This document shows, one piece after another, positions 24,763-33,912 of a DNA stretch of 64,000 nt (the first letter of the stretch is position 1; the number at the start of each line of letters is the position of its first letter). Source of the stretch: Clostridiales bacterium (GTDB lineage: Bacteria; Bacillota; Clostridia; Lachnospirales; Lachnospiraceae); contig JAGZJZ010000008.1 of the NCBI GenBank assembly GCA_018365455.1, positions 117,977-181,976 on the forward strand, read 5' to 3'. The translations under genes were made by a program, and so were the position numbers. The notes under the pieces were generated by a model that saw only the letters and a program-made list of their open reading frames with translations, was not told the origin of the DNA and did not search any database.

Positions 24763-25389
24763 ATGAGGTTATTGCATAAAGAGGTGTGGTTTGATCCGGA
24801 ATGTCCGCTGTATGAGGAAAAAGTATCCGGGGAAGTTCTGGATCGTGATTTTGAGGTGAAAACAGGAATGTGGGATTACCGGGATGGATGGATCAGAGGA
24901 AGGAATCCGGAGGAATACCCGGGGATGATTATTTCCAGACAGGACTTTTTCGGAGATGTGATGGTGGATTTTTTTGCAAAGGTTCTGGAACCGTCAACCC
25001 ATGATATTAATGTTATGTGGAACGGCTGCTGGGATGGGGAGAAAAATGAAAGAGGTATCGCTTATGTAGCCGGTGTTCAGGGATGGTGGGAAGGAAAGGC
25101 GGGTATCGAAAAGTCTCCCCAGTACCTTTTAAATGTTGGCACCCCATTGTTTCCATTCACTCCGGGAAAGGTATATCATATCCAGGCAGGGAGTGTAAAG
25201 GGGCACTGCTTTTTAAGGATCGACGGACAGCTGATCATTGAAGTGACGGACCCTGACCCCATAGATTCCAGCCGGTTTGGCAAAATCGGATTTGAAGCAT
25301 ATGCCAGTTGGATCGCAGTACAAAATATTAAGGTATACCAGCTTTTCTATAAGCAGGTGCGCCAGTATTATCCAAGAGAATTTGCATAA
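24763..25389 (+). CDS. Cytoplasmic concanavalin-A-like beta-sandwich protein
   Basis: A 208-residue protein without signal peptide or membrane segment. Its C-terminal half (GKVYHIQAGSVKGHCFLRIDGQ, then FGKIGFEAYASWIAVQNIKVYQL) is typical of the concanavalin-A-like jelly roll found in DUF1961 and 3-keto-glycoside hydrolase (DUF1080) proteins. Tryptophans are abundant (WDYRDGW, WNGCWDG, GWW), as in a carbohydrate-binding face. I cannot name the reaction. A cytoplasmic lyase or hydrolase acting on an imported oxidised glycoside fits the surroundings. AGGAGG lies upstream of ATG 24763, and the gene follows the FucI-like gene by 57 bases. Confidence 0.6.
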   Translation: MRLLHKEVWFDPECPLYEEKVSGEVLDRDFEVKTGMWDYRDGWIRGRNPEEYPGMIISRQDFFGDVMVDFFAKVLEPSTHDINVMWNGCWDGEKNERGIAYVAGVQGWWEGKAGIEKSPQYLLNVGTPLFPFTPGKVYHIQAGSVKGHCFLRIDGQLIIEVTDPDPIDSSRFGKIGFEAYASWIAVQNIKVYQLFYKQVRQYYPREFA

Positions 25390-25550
25390 TTTTTTAAAGA
25401 TCCACTTTGGAGTAGTATCCCTGCTTCAAGGTGGATTGTGCTATAATTAGGATAGTAAATTAATTTTAGAAGAGCTCTAATGTAGTGATCAGGTGCTAAA
25501 CAATGAATAACAACTGGTTACTACAATAGTCCACAGAAGAGGGGACGGCT

Positions 25551-27380
25551 ATGGGATTACGAAGGATAAGAAAGCTGAAGTATCATCTGAAGTACTCAAT
25601 CATTTTCTTTTTGCTGCTGTTTTTTCTGCTTCCGCTGCTGATACAGAATCTGGTGAATAAATCGGTATTTGAGAATATTTTAGAGAGCAAGATTTATAAA
25701 TTGTCGGACCAGACGGCGGAAAGCCTTTCCTACAGTGTCAGCAATGCACTGCAGGCACAATTTGATATTGTAAAAAGTGCTGCAAATAACCCGGCAGTGT
25801 TAAATTATGTGTCCGGGGAGCAGGGGGGTACTACTCAGCAGCGATATGCAGGGATATACTATGAAATCGTTAAAAATTCTGATGCCACGAAAAATGCCTA
25901 TCCCTTTCACTATATCATTGAAAACCAGAAAGGAGAATTTTTTACATCTGCTTTTGCACTGAAAGAAGGGCGTTTGGATGCACGGGGTGAAGGGTTTAGC
26001 AGTGACGAGACCGTGAAAGGGCTCTGGCATTCCTATACATTTACCAGCAAATTTTACATACATGATAATTACATATTGTCGAAAGCAGGTACACAGCTTT
26101 ACTGTGGGGCAAATTTACTAAAAGCTGATCAACAGCTGGGGATTATTGCGGTAGGGATGGATGCCTCTTACTTTGCAAAGTTATTATCCAGAAGCCTGTT
26201 TGGCGAAAACGGATCCGTTTTTCTCATTGATGAAAAAGGGGCGTGTCTCATCCAGGGAGATGGAAGTAAGCTGGGCTATGAAGAACTATCCTCGAATTTA
26301 AGGGAAAAGATGATTTTGAACATGGGAAAAGAAGGATACCACACATTCTCATACCACAACCAGACCTATATTCTGTTTATGCATTCCGTCAAAGTAAAAG
26401 GATGCAATACCGGTTGGCAGATGGTGAATATTTCACCACAGGAAGATCTGACCAGTGACTTAAGATATATTAATCTGGTGAATTATATTATGATCTTACT
26501 CTGCGTGATCTGCATTACTATCCTGCTTGTCTTTTTCCGCGTGAAAATCTTCAGACCATTGAGGATCTTGAATCAGATGACCAAAGAGATCGGAAAGGGA
26601 AATCTGGATATTCAGATGCCGGTTCAGACTTCCGTGGATAAAAATGAAATTGAAGGGCTGATGGAAGCATTTTCTGAAATGGCAGGGGATTTAAAGAACA
26701 GCATCACCCGGATCAAAGAGCAGGAACAGAATAAACACCAGATGGAAATGAAGATGCTCCAGGCACAGATAAAACCCCATTTTGTCCGAAATACCCTGAA
26801 CAGTATAAGGTGGATGGCCAAATTAAAAGGAGCCGAGGGGATCAGCAGAAGCGTTTTGGCTTTTTCTAATATGCTGGACTATAATTTCTCCGACAGCCGG
26901 ATATTTGTAACAGTGAAGGAAGAGTTAAAATATGTGGAAGAGTATCTGTATCTGCAGCAAATCCGCTTCCAGAATAAATTCAGCTATGTAATTGATGTGG
27001 AACAAAACATGATGGACGGCATGATTTTAAAGCTGCTGTTTCAGCCGGTTGTGGAAAATTCCATCAATCACGGGATATTGCCCAAACGTGGGGTGGGGGT
27101 GATTGTAATCAAAGGGCGCAGATCAAATGAAAACTACATCTTCGAAATCATAGATGACGGCGTTGGAATGGAGCAGGCGCAGGTAGATACACTGCTGGAT
27201 AAAAAGGAGAACTGGGAAAAAGCACATGAGGAGGAAAATATAGCACTATGGAATATTAATCAGAGAATGCAGATGCACTATGGCGGAAGAGCCGTGATAG
27301 AGATTCGCAGTAAGCCAGGGATAGGAAGTGCTGTAACTATGGTATTTCCTGCAGTAAGCCAGGGATGTGAAGTACCGTAA
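25551..27380 (+). CDS. YesM-type sensor histidine kinase
   Basis: Membrane sensor of 609 residues. It has a membrane helix at about 16-36, an extracellular Cache-like sensor domain (about 40-300), a second helix near 308-330, HAMP (RPLRILNQMTKEIGKGNLDIQ), a coiled linker, the His_kinase domain and a C-terminal HATPase (NSINHGI, IIDDGVGM, GIGSAV). The phospho-acceptor His is about residue 410 in QIKPHFVRNTLNSIRWMAKL. Most relatives read NPHFLYNTL, so this box is slightly atypical. It pairs with the regulator at 27420 and precedes a sugar importer, so it probably senses an extracellular sugar. Its 3' end carries a 44-bp tandem duplication. Confidence 0.92.
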   Translation: MGLRRIRKLKYHLKYSIIFFLLLFFLLPLLIQNLVNKSVFENILESKIYKLSDQTAESLSYSVSNALQAQFDIVKSAANNPAVLNYVSGEQGGTTQQRYAGIYYEIVKNSDATKNAYPFHYIIENQKGEFFTSAFALKEGRLDARGEGFSSDETVKGLWHSYTFTSKFYIHDNYILSKAGTQLYCGANLLKADQQLGIIAVGMDASYFAKLLSRSLFGENGSVFLIDEKGACLIQGDGSKLGYEELSSNLREKMILNMGKEGYHTFSYHNQTYILFMHSVKVKGCNTGWQMVNISPQEDLTSDLRYINLVNYIMILLCVICITILLVFFRVKIFRPLRILNQMTKEIGKGNLDIQMPVQTSVDKNEIEGLMEAFSEMAGDLKNSITRIKEQEQNKHQMEMKMLQAQIKPHFVRNTLNSIRWMAKLKGAEGISRSVLAFSNMLDYNFSDSRIFVTVKEELKYVEEYLYLQQIRFQNKFSYVIDVEQNMMDGMILKLLFQPVVENSINHGILPKRGVGVIVIKGRRSNENYIFEIIDDGVGMEQAQVDTLLDKKENWEKAHEEENIALWNINQRMQMHYGGRAVIEIRSKPGIGSAVTMVFPAVSQGCEVP

Positions 27381-27403
27381 CTATGGTATTTCCGGCAGTA
27401 AGC
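27333..27403. repeat. Direct duplication at the end of the histidine kinase gene
   Basis: A 27-bp segment (27333-27359) beginning GTAACTATGGTATTTCC recurs at 27377-27403 with one mismatch, 44 bp apart. The second copy spans the stop codon region and the start of the short intergenic gap. Confidence 0.85.
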
Positions 27404-27419
27404 AAAGGGGATGAAGAAC

Positions 27420-28982
27420 ATGAGCATGTTAAAAGTAATGATTGTGGATGATGAAATATTAACCAGAATAGGGATGCGTTCCATTATTCCCTGGGAGGAA
27501 TATGGCCTGCAGGTAGTTGGGGAAGCAGAAGACGGGGAACAGGCGCTTGCGCTGGCAAAAGAGATTGTGCCGGATATTGTGCTTGCGGATATTATGATGC
27601 CGAAAATGGACGGGCTTATCTTTATCCGGGAATTAAAGCGGATACAGCCGGACTGCAAATTCCTGATACTAAGCTGCGTGGATGAGGTGTCTTATCTGCA
27701 GGAAGCCATCAAGCTGGGGGTCAGCGGATATATCTTAAAAATTGCAATCGAGCCTCAAAATATAACGGAAGAAGTCACCAGGGTCGTGGAAGAGATAAAG
27801 GCGGAACGGGTATGCGAAGATACCGATATGGAAGAACACCGCTATGTCAATGCCAATGCTGTCCTGGGAGAATATGCGAATTTGGTGCTAAGGGGCTTTA
27901 TTACGGATAAACAGGCAGTCCGGGAACGCTTTGAAAATGCTTTTATGAGTCCTGAAGATAAATCGGTTTTTCTGGTTTGCATTGAAATTCCAAAGGTTGA
28001 AATCCTGAGCGCTGTGAAAGGGGTGGAGTATTCCGTAGCAGCAATCTGTCAGAATATAATAGAAACCATGGCGAACGGCAAGGTATTTCTGACAGACAGT
28101 ACGAAGCTGTGGGCAGTGGTTTCTTACGGTGAAGAGGGTATACAACTGCTAAAAGACATTTGTAACCGCCTGGAATTAACCATGTTCCAGTATTTGGACA
28201 TGCATTTATCTTTTGGAATTGTCAGGGTGGCAAGGGATGATTTTGACCTGCCCCAATATTATGAACAGGCTGATATTGCCCTGAGCCAGCGGTTTTATAA
28301 GCCCATGTGCAGATTCTGTTTTTTTGAAGACCTTCTGATTACCAGGGAAATACAGGATAAAATCAAAAACTCTATGGAGCGGTGCCGTTTTATAGACGAT
28401 ACGACTACTTTCCGGGAGGATGTAAAGACCCTCTATATGCTATTGCAGGACTATCCGGTGATACCGGAAAAAGAATTAAAAGAGGCTATGAAACAGACTA
28501 TTGCTGTATTTACTGCCCTGACCGCGCCGAATCAGGAGAGGCAGAATAAGCTAAAAGAAATGTTTGGCAGGATCTTAGAGTGTGGAAGCTGTGAGGAATT
28601 ATTCTGTTGTATGCAGGAATGGATCTCCAGTCTGGATGATCTGGCTGGTTGCGCAAACAGCGGAGATTCTCTCATAGGGGAAGTTATCCGCTATATCCAG
28701 AATAACATAGGGGAAAAATTGACACTTGGAAGTATTGCAAAACAGGTATACCTGAATCCGGACTATCTGTGCAAGCTTTTTAAGAAAAAGACCGGTGAAA
28801 ATCTCATTGCATATATTTTGAAGTATAAAATTTCGCTCTCCAAAGAATATCTGAGAGAAGGAAGGCGGATCACTCAGATCAGCGAATGCCTGGGATTCTC
28901 ATCGGAAGGTCATTTTATCACAACATTCAAAAAGATCTGTGGGATTACACCGGGTGCGTATATGAAGAGTATCCACAGATAA
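27420..28982 (+). CDS. YesN-type AraC-family response regulator
   Basis: A 520-residue response regulator. The receiver domain is at about 1-125, with acidic pair DD near 10-11, phospho-acceptor Asp57 in VLADIMMPKMDG and the switch Lys in GVSGYILKIAI. A long middle region of the YesN type follows. The C-terminal AraC helix-turn-helix pair runs from about 420 (IGEKLTLGSIAKQVYLNPDYLCKLFKKKTGEN, ending GFSSEGHFITTFKKICGITPGAY). Starts at 27411, 27420 and 27426 are possible; AAAGGGG at 27404-27410 favours 27420. It is expected to activate the importer operon at 29237. Confidence 0.92.
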   Translation: MSMLKVMIVDDEILTRIGMRSIIPWEEYGLQVVGEAEDGEQALALAKEIVPDIVLADIMMPKMDGLIFIRELKRIQPDCKFLILSCVDEVSYLQEAIKLGVSGYILKIAIEPQNITEEVTRVVEEIKAERVCEDTDMEEHRYVNANAVLGEYANLVLRGFITDKQAVRERFENAFMSPEDKSVFLVCIEIPKVEILSAVKGVEYSVAAICQNIIETMANGKVFLTDSTKLWAVVSYGEEGIQLLKDICNRLELTMFQYLDMHLSFGIVRVARDDFDLPQYYEQADIALSQRFYKPMCRFCFFEDLLITREIQDKIKNSMERCRFIDDTTTFREDVKTLYMLLQDYPVIPEKELKEAMKQTIAVFTALTAPNQERQNKLKEMFGRILECGSCEELFCCMQEWISSLDDLAGCANSGDSLIGEVIRYIQNNIGEKLTLGSIAKQVYLNPDYLCKLFKKKTGENLIAYILKYKISLSKEYLREGRRITQISECLGFSSEGHFITTFKKICGITPGAYMKSIHR

Positions 28983-29038
28983 ATGTTACAAATTCCAATA
29001 TGTTGTTCTGATTACAAAATATTGCGGCGTCATTTACC

Positions 29039-29197
29039 ATGGAAATGAATAAGCACCACATTTACACCACTCCAGGTCAATATCCTGTAGGAACGTATCA
29101 ATCTGTTTTATTGTCTTTTGGCATGGAAAATCTTAAAATAATATTACAACATGATCAAGTAGTTCCAATGAACGAATGGCAGAAGTTAATTTCATAA
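29039..29197 (+). CDS. Possible 52-residue small protein or gene remnant
   Basis: An open frame from ATG 29039 to TAA 29195-29197 in the gap between the response regulator and the importer. It encodes a balanced composition starting MEMNKHHIYTTPGQYPVG and ending VPMNEWQKLIS. No good ribosome site precedes it, and I do not recognise it. It could be a decayed gene end. The rest of the 28983-29236 gap shows a small hairpin (CACGCTTTCGTG) near 29198. Confidence 0.25.
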   Translation: MEMNKHHIYTTPGQYPVGTYQSVLLSFGMENLKIILQHDQVVPMNEWQKLIS

Positions 29198-29236
29198 CAC
29201 GCTTTCGTGCGCGTTTAAAAGAAAAGGGGGATTTTC

Positions 29237-30652
29237 ATGAAGAAGAGAAGAAACAGATTTATGGCACTTGGACTGGCTGCAGTCCTGGGACTGATGGCAG
29301 CGGGATGTCAGAGCACGCAGGAATCACCAAAGCCAGACACCACAGCAGCAACAGAGAGTAAAGGACAGGAGGAACAGGCAGCAACAGAAGACAGGCAGGA
29401 AGACAAACAAGCGGAGGAAACAGAGCAAAACGAAAAAGTATTAAGTATCTGGCTTGCGACTTATATTTCTGATGAAGACAAGAAAAAGCCTCAGGAAGAG
29501 TGGCCCATCACTCAGATCTGCAATGAATTTGAGAAGGAGAACCCGGGAGTTAAAGTAGAGATTACACTGCTTCCTGACCAGGGTGCAGCGCACCAGTCTT
29601 ATAAAGCTGCAGCACTTGCAAAAAGCGGTCCCGATATTGTCAATCTCTGGTCCGGACAGCCGATATTTGCATTAAAGGATGTGGTATTGGACATTTCAGA
29701 TATGATACCTCCGGAAGATAAGGAAAATCTTATGGGCTGGGATGTGGTTACGGAAGATTTTAAAGAAGGCGGAAAGATACTGGGCTATCCGGCAGCAGGT
29801 ACGGAGATCTGCGGATTTATCTACAATACGGATCTTATCAAAAAGGCAGGTGTGGATTTGGAAGGGAATCCGCCAAAGACAGTGGATGAATTTATGGCGA
29901 TGCTGCAGCAGATTAAAGATGCGGGAATCCTTCCCATCATTGCAGATTCCGCCGGGGTAAATTCTCTGGTTACCATGGATATGGCAACCTGGTGGGTACA
30001 GAAAACCAGTAATGAAGACATTGCGGCAGAGAGCAAAGGAGAAAAGAAATTCTCTGAGGATGAGAACTTTAAAAATGCGTTTCTGAAAGCCCAGGAGATG
30101 TTCAATAAAGGGTATGTTAACGAGGATTACGCCAGCTCACAGGATGCCTTATCCAGGTTTTTAAAAGGGGATGCAGCTATGCTGGGCGGAGTTACTTCCG
30201 GTATCCTACAGGTAGTGAGGGAGGCCCTTGGAAATGAAAAGGTTGGATTTTACATACTGCCGGATTATGATGAAACTGTTATCAAAAGCAATACGGCAAT
30301 CGGAGGCTCGGGACAGGTGCTTGCAGTTGCAAATTACTGCCCGAATCCGGAATTGGCAGTAAAATTCTGTTCTTTCTTAAGCAACAAAGAAAACCATCTG
30401 AAACTGCTGAAAAATTATCCGATGCTTCCGCTGAGAAAGGATATTACCCTCAAAGATCTTGGCTGGGAAGGGGACAGTGTAATGGAAAAAGTGTATAATA
30501 TCGCCCAAAATTATTCTTACTGGACAGATAACAGTATGGTACCTGATATTGCAAATGAGTGTTTCTCTCTTGGAACCCTTGCTGTTACCGGTAAAATGAC
30601 GCCCGATGAACTGGCTCAGAAACTGGATGAAAAAGTGCAGGAGCTCCAGTAA
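29237..30652 (+). CDS. Extracellular sugar-binding lipoprotein (family 1)
   Basis: A 471-residue binding protein of a CUT1-type importer. The signal peptide MKKRRNRFMALGLAAVLGLM ends at lipobox AAGC (Cys near 23). A Glu/Gln/Thr-rich spacer follows. The mature domain shows WLATYISDEDK, ALAKSGPDIVNLWSGQP, FIYNTDLIKKAG and PKTVDEFMAMLQQIKDAGI. This matches the MalE/family-1 fold. AAAAGGGGG precedes the ATG. It feeds the two permeases that follow. No ATPase gene is in the operon, so a shared MsmK-type ATPase is presumably encoded elsewhere, which is usual in Firmicutes. Confidence 0.92.
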   Translation: MKKRRNRFMALGLAAVLGLMAAGCQSTQESPKPDTTAATESKGQEEQAATEDRQEDKQAEETEQNEKVLSIWLATYISDEDKKKPQEEWPITQICNEFEKENPGVKVEITLLPDQGAAHQSYKAAALAKSGPDIVNLWSGQPIFALKDVVLDISDMIPPEDKENLMGWDVVTEDFKEGGKILGYPAAGTEICGFIYNTDLIKKAGVDLEGNPPKTVDEFMAMLQQIKDAGILPIIADSAGVNSLVTMDMATWWVQKTSNEDIAAESKGEKKFSEDENFKNAFLKAQEMFNKGYVNEDYASSQDALSRFLKGDAAMLGGVTSGILQVVREALGNEKVGFYILPDYDETVIKSNTAIGGSGQVLAVANYCPNPELAVKFCSFLSNKENHLKLLKNYPMLPLRKDITLKDLGWEGDSVMEKVYNIAQNYSYWTDNSMVPDIANECFSLGTLAVTGKMTPDELAQKLDEKVQELQ

Positions 30653-30690
30653 ACGGAGGCTTTGGCATGTGAGCGGGGAGGAGCCTGTAC

Positions 30691-31590
30691 ATGAAGAAAA
30701 AAAGATGCTGTAACAGAGAAGCACTTCAGGGATGGCTTTCCATATTGCCGGTGTTGATTATTATAGCTGCTGTCAGGGGAGTACCCGTGGCAGCAGCTGT
30801 CATAAAAAGTTTTACAAACTGGGACGGAATGCTGAAATCCGATTTTGTGGGACTGAAAAATTATATCCAGATTTTGGGACACGGGGAATTTTGGGGGCTT
30901 TTCAGGAACAATCTGGTGCTTTTGATTTACATACCGATACAGATTTTTATTGGCGTAGTGGTGGCTGTTTTACTGTATGAAGAAGTGAAGGGATGGAAGA
31001 TATTTCGTACCATTTATTACATTCCCCAGGTTGTATCTTCTTTGATTGTTGGATTTTTATTCGCCATCTTCTTTGGATTTAACGGACCGATTAATACCTT
31101 TTTCAGAGCGGTTGGCATGGATGGGCTGGCGATTGAATGGCTGGGGCAGGCATCCAGCGGTCTGGGCGTCATTATTTTCTGCCTGGTCTGGATCAATATT
31201 GGCTGGCAGGGAATGCTGGTGCTGGGCGGGCTGGCTTCTGTTTCACCTGACATTTATGAAGCGGCAAGACTGGATGGTGCCGGATACTGGCAGAAACTTT
31301 TCCTGGTAACCCTGCCGTTGCTGCGAAGAACCATAGAATATTCGGTTATGGTATCGGTAATCTGGTCATTCACCAGCTTGTTTCCCCTTATTTATTCCCT
31401 TACCAGAGGCGGTCCGGGAACGGAAACGATGACTATTGACTATATGATCTATCAGAAATCATTTGTGAGCGGAAGCCAAATGGGGTATTCCTGTGCCATG
31501 TCGGTTATTCTCTTAATCATTATATTGATTTTTACCGGAATCCAACAGGGTATTTCCCAGAAAAAGGAAAGGGAGGAGGGAGCTGCATGA
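30691..31590 (+). CDS. Sugar ABC transporter permease, MalF/LacF type
   Basis: A 299-residue permease with about six membrane helices. The EAA loop with ATPase contact is EAARLDGAGYWQKLFLVTLPLL. LTRGGPGTETMTIDYMIYQ near the C-terminus is typical of the family. It starts 38 bases after the binding-protein stop. Its end overlaps the next permease by four bases (ATGA), a sign of translational coupling. Confidence 0.92.
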   Translation: MKKKRCCNREALQGWLSILPVLIIIAAVRGVPVAAAVIKSFTNWDGMLKSDFVGLKNYIQILGHGEFWGLFRNNLVLLIYIPIQIFIGVVVAVLLYEEVKGWKIFRTIYYIPQVVSSLIVGFLFAIFFGFNGPINTFFRAVGMDGLAIEWLGQASSGLGVIIFCLVWINIGWQGMLVLGGLASVSPDIYEAARLDGAGYWQKLFLVTLPLLRRTIEYSVMVSVIWSFTSLFPLIYSLTRGGPGTETMTIDYMIYQKSFVSGSQMGYSCAMSVILLIIILIFTGIQQGISQKKEREEGAA

Positions 31591-32414
31591 AAAAAATAAA
31601 GTGGTCTAAAATATTGGTCTTTACCGCTCTCTGCCTCATGTCCCTCACCTTTTTATATCCCCTTATTTTTATGGCCATGACTGCCATGAAATCCGGGGCG
31701 GAATATCTGGCGGACCCTTTCGCACTGCCGGAATCCATAAATCTGGATAATTTTGAGGCATTAATTTCCAGATTTAAGATACTGAAAAATTTTATGAATA
31801 CCTTTATCGTAGTTGGGGCAAGTGTAGTCTTAATCACCGTCTTTTCCGTGTTTGCCAGCTATGCTTTTACCAAACTCAGATTCCGTGGAAGGAATGTGAT
31901 GTTTTTAATCATTATTTCTACCATGTTTATTCCGGCTCAGGTCACCATGATTCCAATGTATGTCATTTTTGCAAAATTGCAATTAGTAGATACCTATACA
32001 GGTGTTGTATTGTCTTATCTGGCGATGGGAATGCCCAGTACGATTATGCTGATGACCACCTGCTTTCGGGGGATTGACAAGGAAGTGATGGAGGCGGCGA
32101 AGATTGACGGCGCCGGTTATTTCGGGCTGGTTGCCAATGTAATCGTGCCAATGGGAATTGCGGGGATTGCTATGTCAGTCATCACCAATTTCATCGGTTA
32201 CTGGAATGATTTATTTACCCCGATGATTCTTTTGAAATCCATGGATAAAAGGACTGTCATGGTTGCACTGTCATCCCTGATGGCAGACAGGACTTCGGTG
32301 GATCCCACTTTCCAGATGACCGGGCTTTTAATCAGCGTAGTACCCACCCTTGTAATTTATCTGCTGTTCCAAAAGTATTTGACAAAAGGTCTGACAGCAG
32401 GTGCTGTAAAATAA
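31587..32414 (+). CDS. Sugar ABC transporter permease, MalG type
   Basis: A 275-residue inner-membrane subunit with six helices. Family markers are TMFIPAQVTMIPMYVIFAKL and the EAA loop EAAKIDGAGYFGLVANVIVPMG, and the end is KYLTKGLTAGAVK. It overlaps the previous gene by ATGA. GGGAGGAGGG lies upstream. With the gene at 30691 it forms the channel for an oligosaccharide or glycoside probably handled by the GH4 enzyme encoded next. Confidence 0.92.
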   Translation: MKKIKWSKILVFTALCLMSLTFLYPLIFMAMTAMKSGAEYLADPFALPESINLDNFEALISRFKILKNFMNTFIVVGASVVLITVFSVFASYAFTKLRFRGRNVMFLIIISTMFIPAQVTMIPMYVIFAKLQLVDTYTGVVLSYLAMGMPSTIMLMTTCFRGIDKEVMEAAKIDGAGYFGLVANVIVPMGIAGIAMSVITNFIGYWNDLFTPMILLKSMDKRTVMVALSSLMADRTSVDPTFQMTGLLISVVPTLVIYLLFQKYLTKGLTAGAVK

Positions 32415-32449
32415 AACATCATAATCACCGGAAGGCAGGAGGATAAGAA

Positions 32450-33427
32450 ATGAGTGTAAAAATCAGTTTAATCGGCGCAGGATCGGGAATCTTTTCCATT
32501 AATTTAATCAAAGACCTGTGCCTTGCCAAAAATCTCTCAGACAGCAGGATCTGTCTGATGGATATCAATGAAGACCGGTTGGATGATATATACCGGATGT
32601 GTGTCAGATATGCAGAAGAAGCGGGTACCGCTCTTGAGATTACGAAAACCACTGACCGTCTGGAGTGTCTGCAGGGGGCGGACTTCGTGGTCAATACGGC
32701 CCTGGATGGAGGATATGAAAGGCTGAAAGAGGGGTGGAAGGTAGCTAAAAAATGGGGGTACCGTTTTGGAGGAAGCTTTCATATCGTACATGATGAGTCT
32801 TTCTGGGTTAATTTTTACCAGCTGCGTCTGATGGAAGAGATTTATCATGATATGCAGAAGGTGTGTCCCGATGCATGGTATATCATGGTCTCCAATCCGG
32901 TTATGGGAGGCGTTACCTATCTGACACGGAAATACAAAGGAATAAAACTGGCTGGAATGTGCCACGGGTACGGAGGCGTATACCGGTTATGCGAACTGCT
33001 TGGGCTGGAGCGGGAAAATGTCACGTTTCAAGTTCCGGGAATCAACCATTTCGTGTGGCTGAACAGCTTTTATTATAAAGGAGAGAATGCCTATCCGCTG
33101 CTGGACCAGTGGATTGCAGAAAAATCTGAGGATTATTTTAAAACCTGCAGGTACAGCGATGATTTTGGACCCAAGGCAATTGATCTCTATCAAAAATATG
33201 GCGTCATGCCCATTGGGGATACCTGCACTCCGGGAGGAGGAAGCTGGGGCTACTGGTACCACACGGATGGGGAGGTACAGGAAGTCTGGAGAGAAGACCC
33301 CGATCATTTTTATGAAGAATATTTTCAGACGTCTCAAAAACATGTGGAAGATATACACAGGGCAGCCCATGATGACTCCATAAAGATGATGGATTTCTTC
33401 TCCAAAGTGCGTCGGATGAGCCGATGA
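32450..33427 (+). CDS. GH4 glycosidase, N-terminal part (split gene)
   Basis: The NAD-dependent glycoside hydrolase family 4 uses a redox/elimination mechanism with NAD+ and Mn2+. This 325-residue piece has the Rossmann motif SLIGAGSGIF, Asn149 in MVSNPVMGG, the metal ligands Cys171 and His200 (GMCHG, GINHFVW) and GDTCTPGGGSWGYW. Homologues continue for about 120 more residues. Here the frame ends in RRMSR-stop, while the next frame, entered by a -1 shift, reads DEPMIPLIEAL and carries the missing part. A start codon ATGA overlaps the stop. It could be a recent frameshift, a sequencing error or a genuine two-chain enzyme. Confidence 0.85.
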   Translation: MSVKISLIGAGSGIFSINLIKDLCLAKNLSDSRICLMDINEDRLDDIYRMCVRYAEEAGTALEITKTTDRLECLQGADFVVNTALDGGYERLKEGWKVAKKWGYRFGGSFHIVHDESFWVNFYQLRLMEEIYHDMQKVCPDAWYIMVSNPVMGGVTYLTRKYKGIKLAGMCHGYGGVYRLCELLGLERENVTFQVPGINHFVWLNSFYYKGENAYPLLDQWIAEKSEDYFKTCRYSDDFGPKAIDLYQKYGVMPIGDTCTPGGGSWGYWYHTDGEVQEVWREDPDHFYEEYFQTSQKHVEDIHRAAHDDSIKMMDFFSKVRRMSR

Positions 33428-33795
33428 TCCCCTTAATTGAAGCACTGGCATGCGATGTGGAACGGGTAGTCATTGTAAATATAGCAAATACGTATCAGTA
33501 CGTAGAAGGAGTCCCGGAAGACTTTGAAGTGGAAATTCCCGCCTTGGTATCTAAAAGGGGGATCCAGGGCATCCATACGCTGCCGCTTCCGAAAATGGTG
33601 CAGAGCCATATGAAAAGAGACCGGATTGCATCGGTGGAAATGGAGCTGGAAGCATATGAGAGGGGGAGCAGGGAGCTGCTGACAGAATTAATTATGATGG
33701 ATCCATTTACCAGATCCAGAGAACAGGCAGAAGGATTTTTGAATGAACTGCTGGAACTGCCGTTTTTGCAGGAAATGAAAGCGTATTATAATTAG
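33424..33795 (+). CDS. GH4 glycosidase, C-terminal part (split gene)
   Basis: This 123-residue product is the C-terminal GH4 domain: IPLIEALACD, VVIVNIANTYQYVEGVPEDFEVEIPALVSKRG and the QSHMKRDR helix, all usual at the end of these enzymes. It cannot bind NAD or substrate alone. Joined to the upstream piece it would give about 449 residues, the normal family size. It starts by ATGA overlap and has no separate ribosome site, so any translation would be coupled. A terminator follows at 33830. Confidence 0.8.
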   Translation: MIPLIEALACDVERVVIVNIANTYQYVEGVPEDFEVEIPALVSKRGIQGIHTLPLPKMVQSHMKRDRIASVEMELEAYERGSRELLTELIMMDPFTRSREQAEGFLNELLELPFLQEMKAYYN

Positions 33796-33829
33796 AGAAA
33801 ACAAGGGAAAGCATAGATAAAAATAAAAT

Positions 33830-33893
33830 AGACAAGCTTTTGCACAGGAGACCGGGAAGTATGGATATCTGATGCAAGAGCTTGTCTTTTTTT
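33830..33893. terminator. Bidirectional terminator between GH4 and DeoR genes
   Basis: AGACAAGCTTTTGCA pairs with TGCAAGAGCTTGTCT around a long loop, followed by TTTTTTT. It serves the convergent GH4 and deoR-type genes. Confidence 0.85.
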
Positions 33894-33912
33894 GTAAGAA
33901 CATGTTTAAAAA

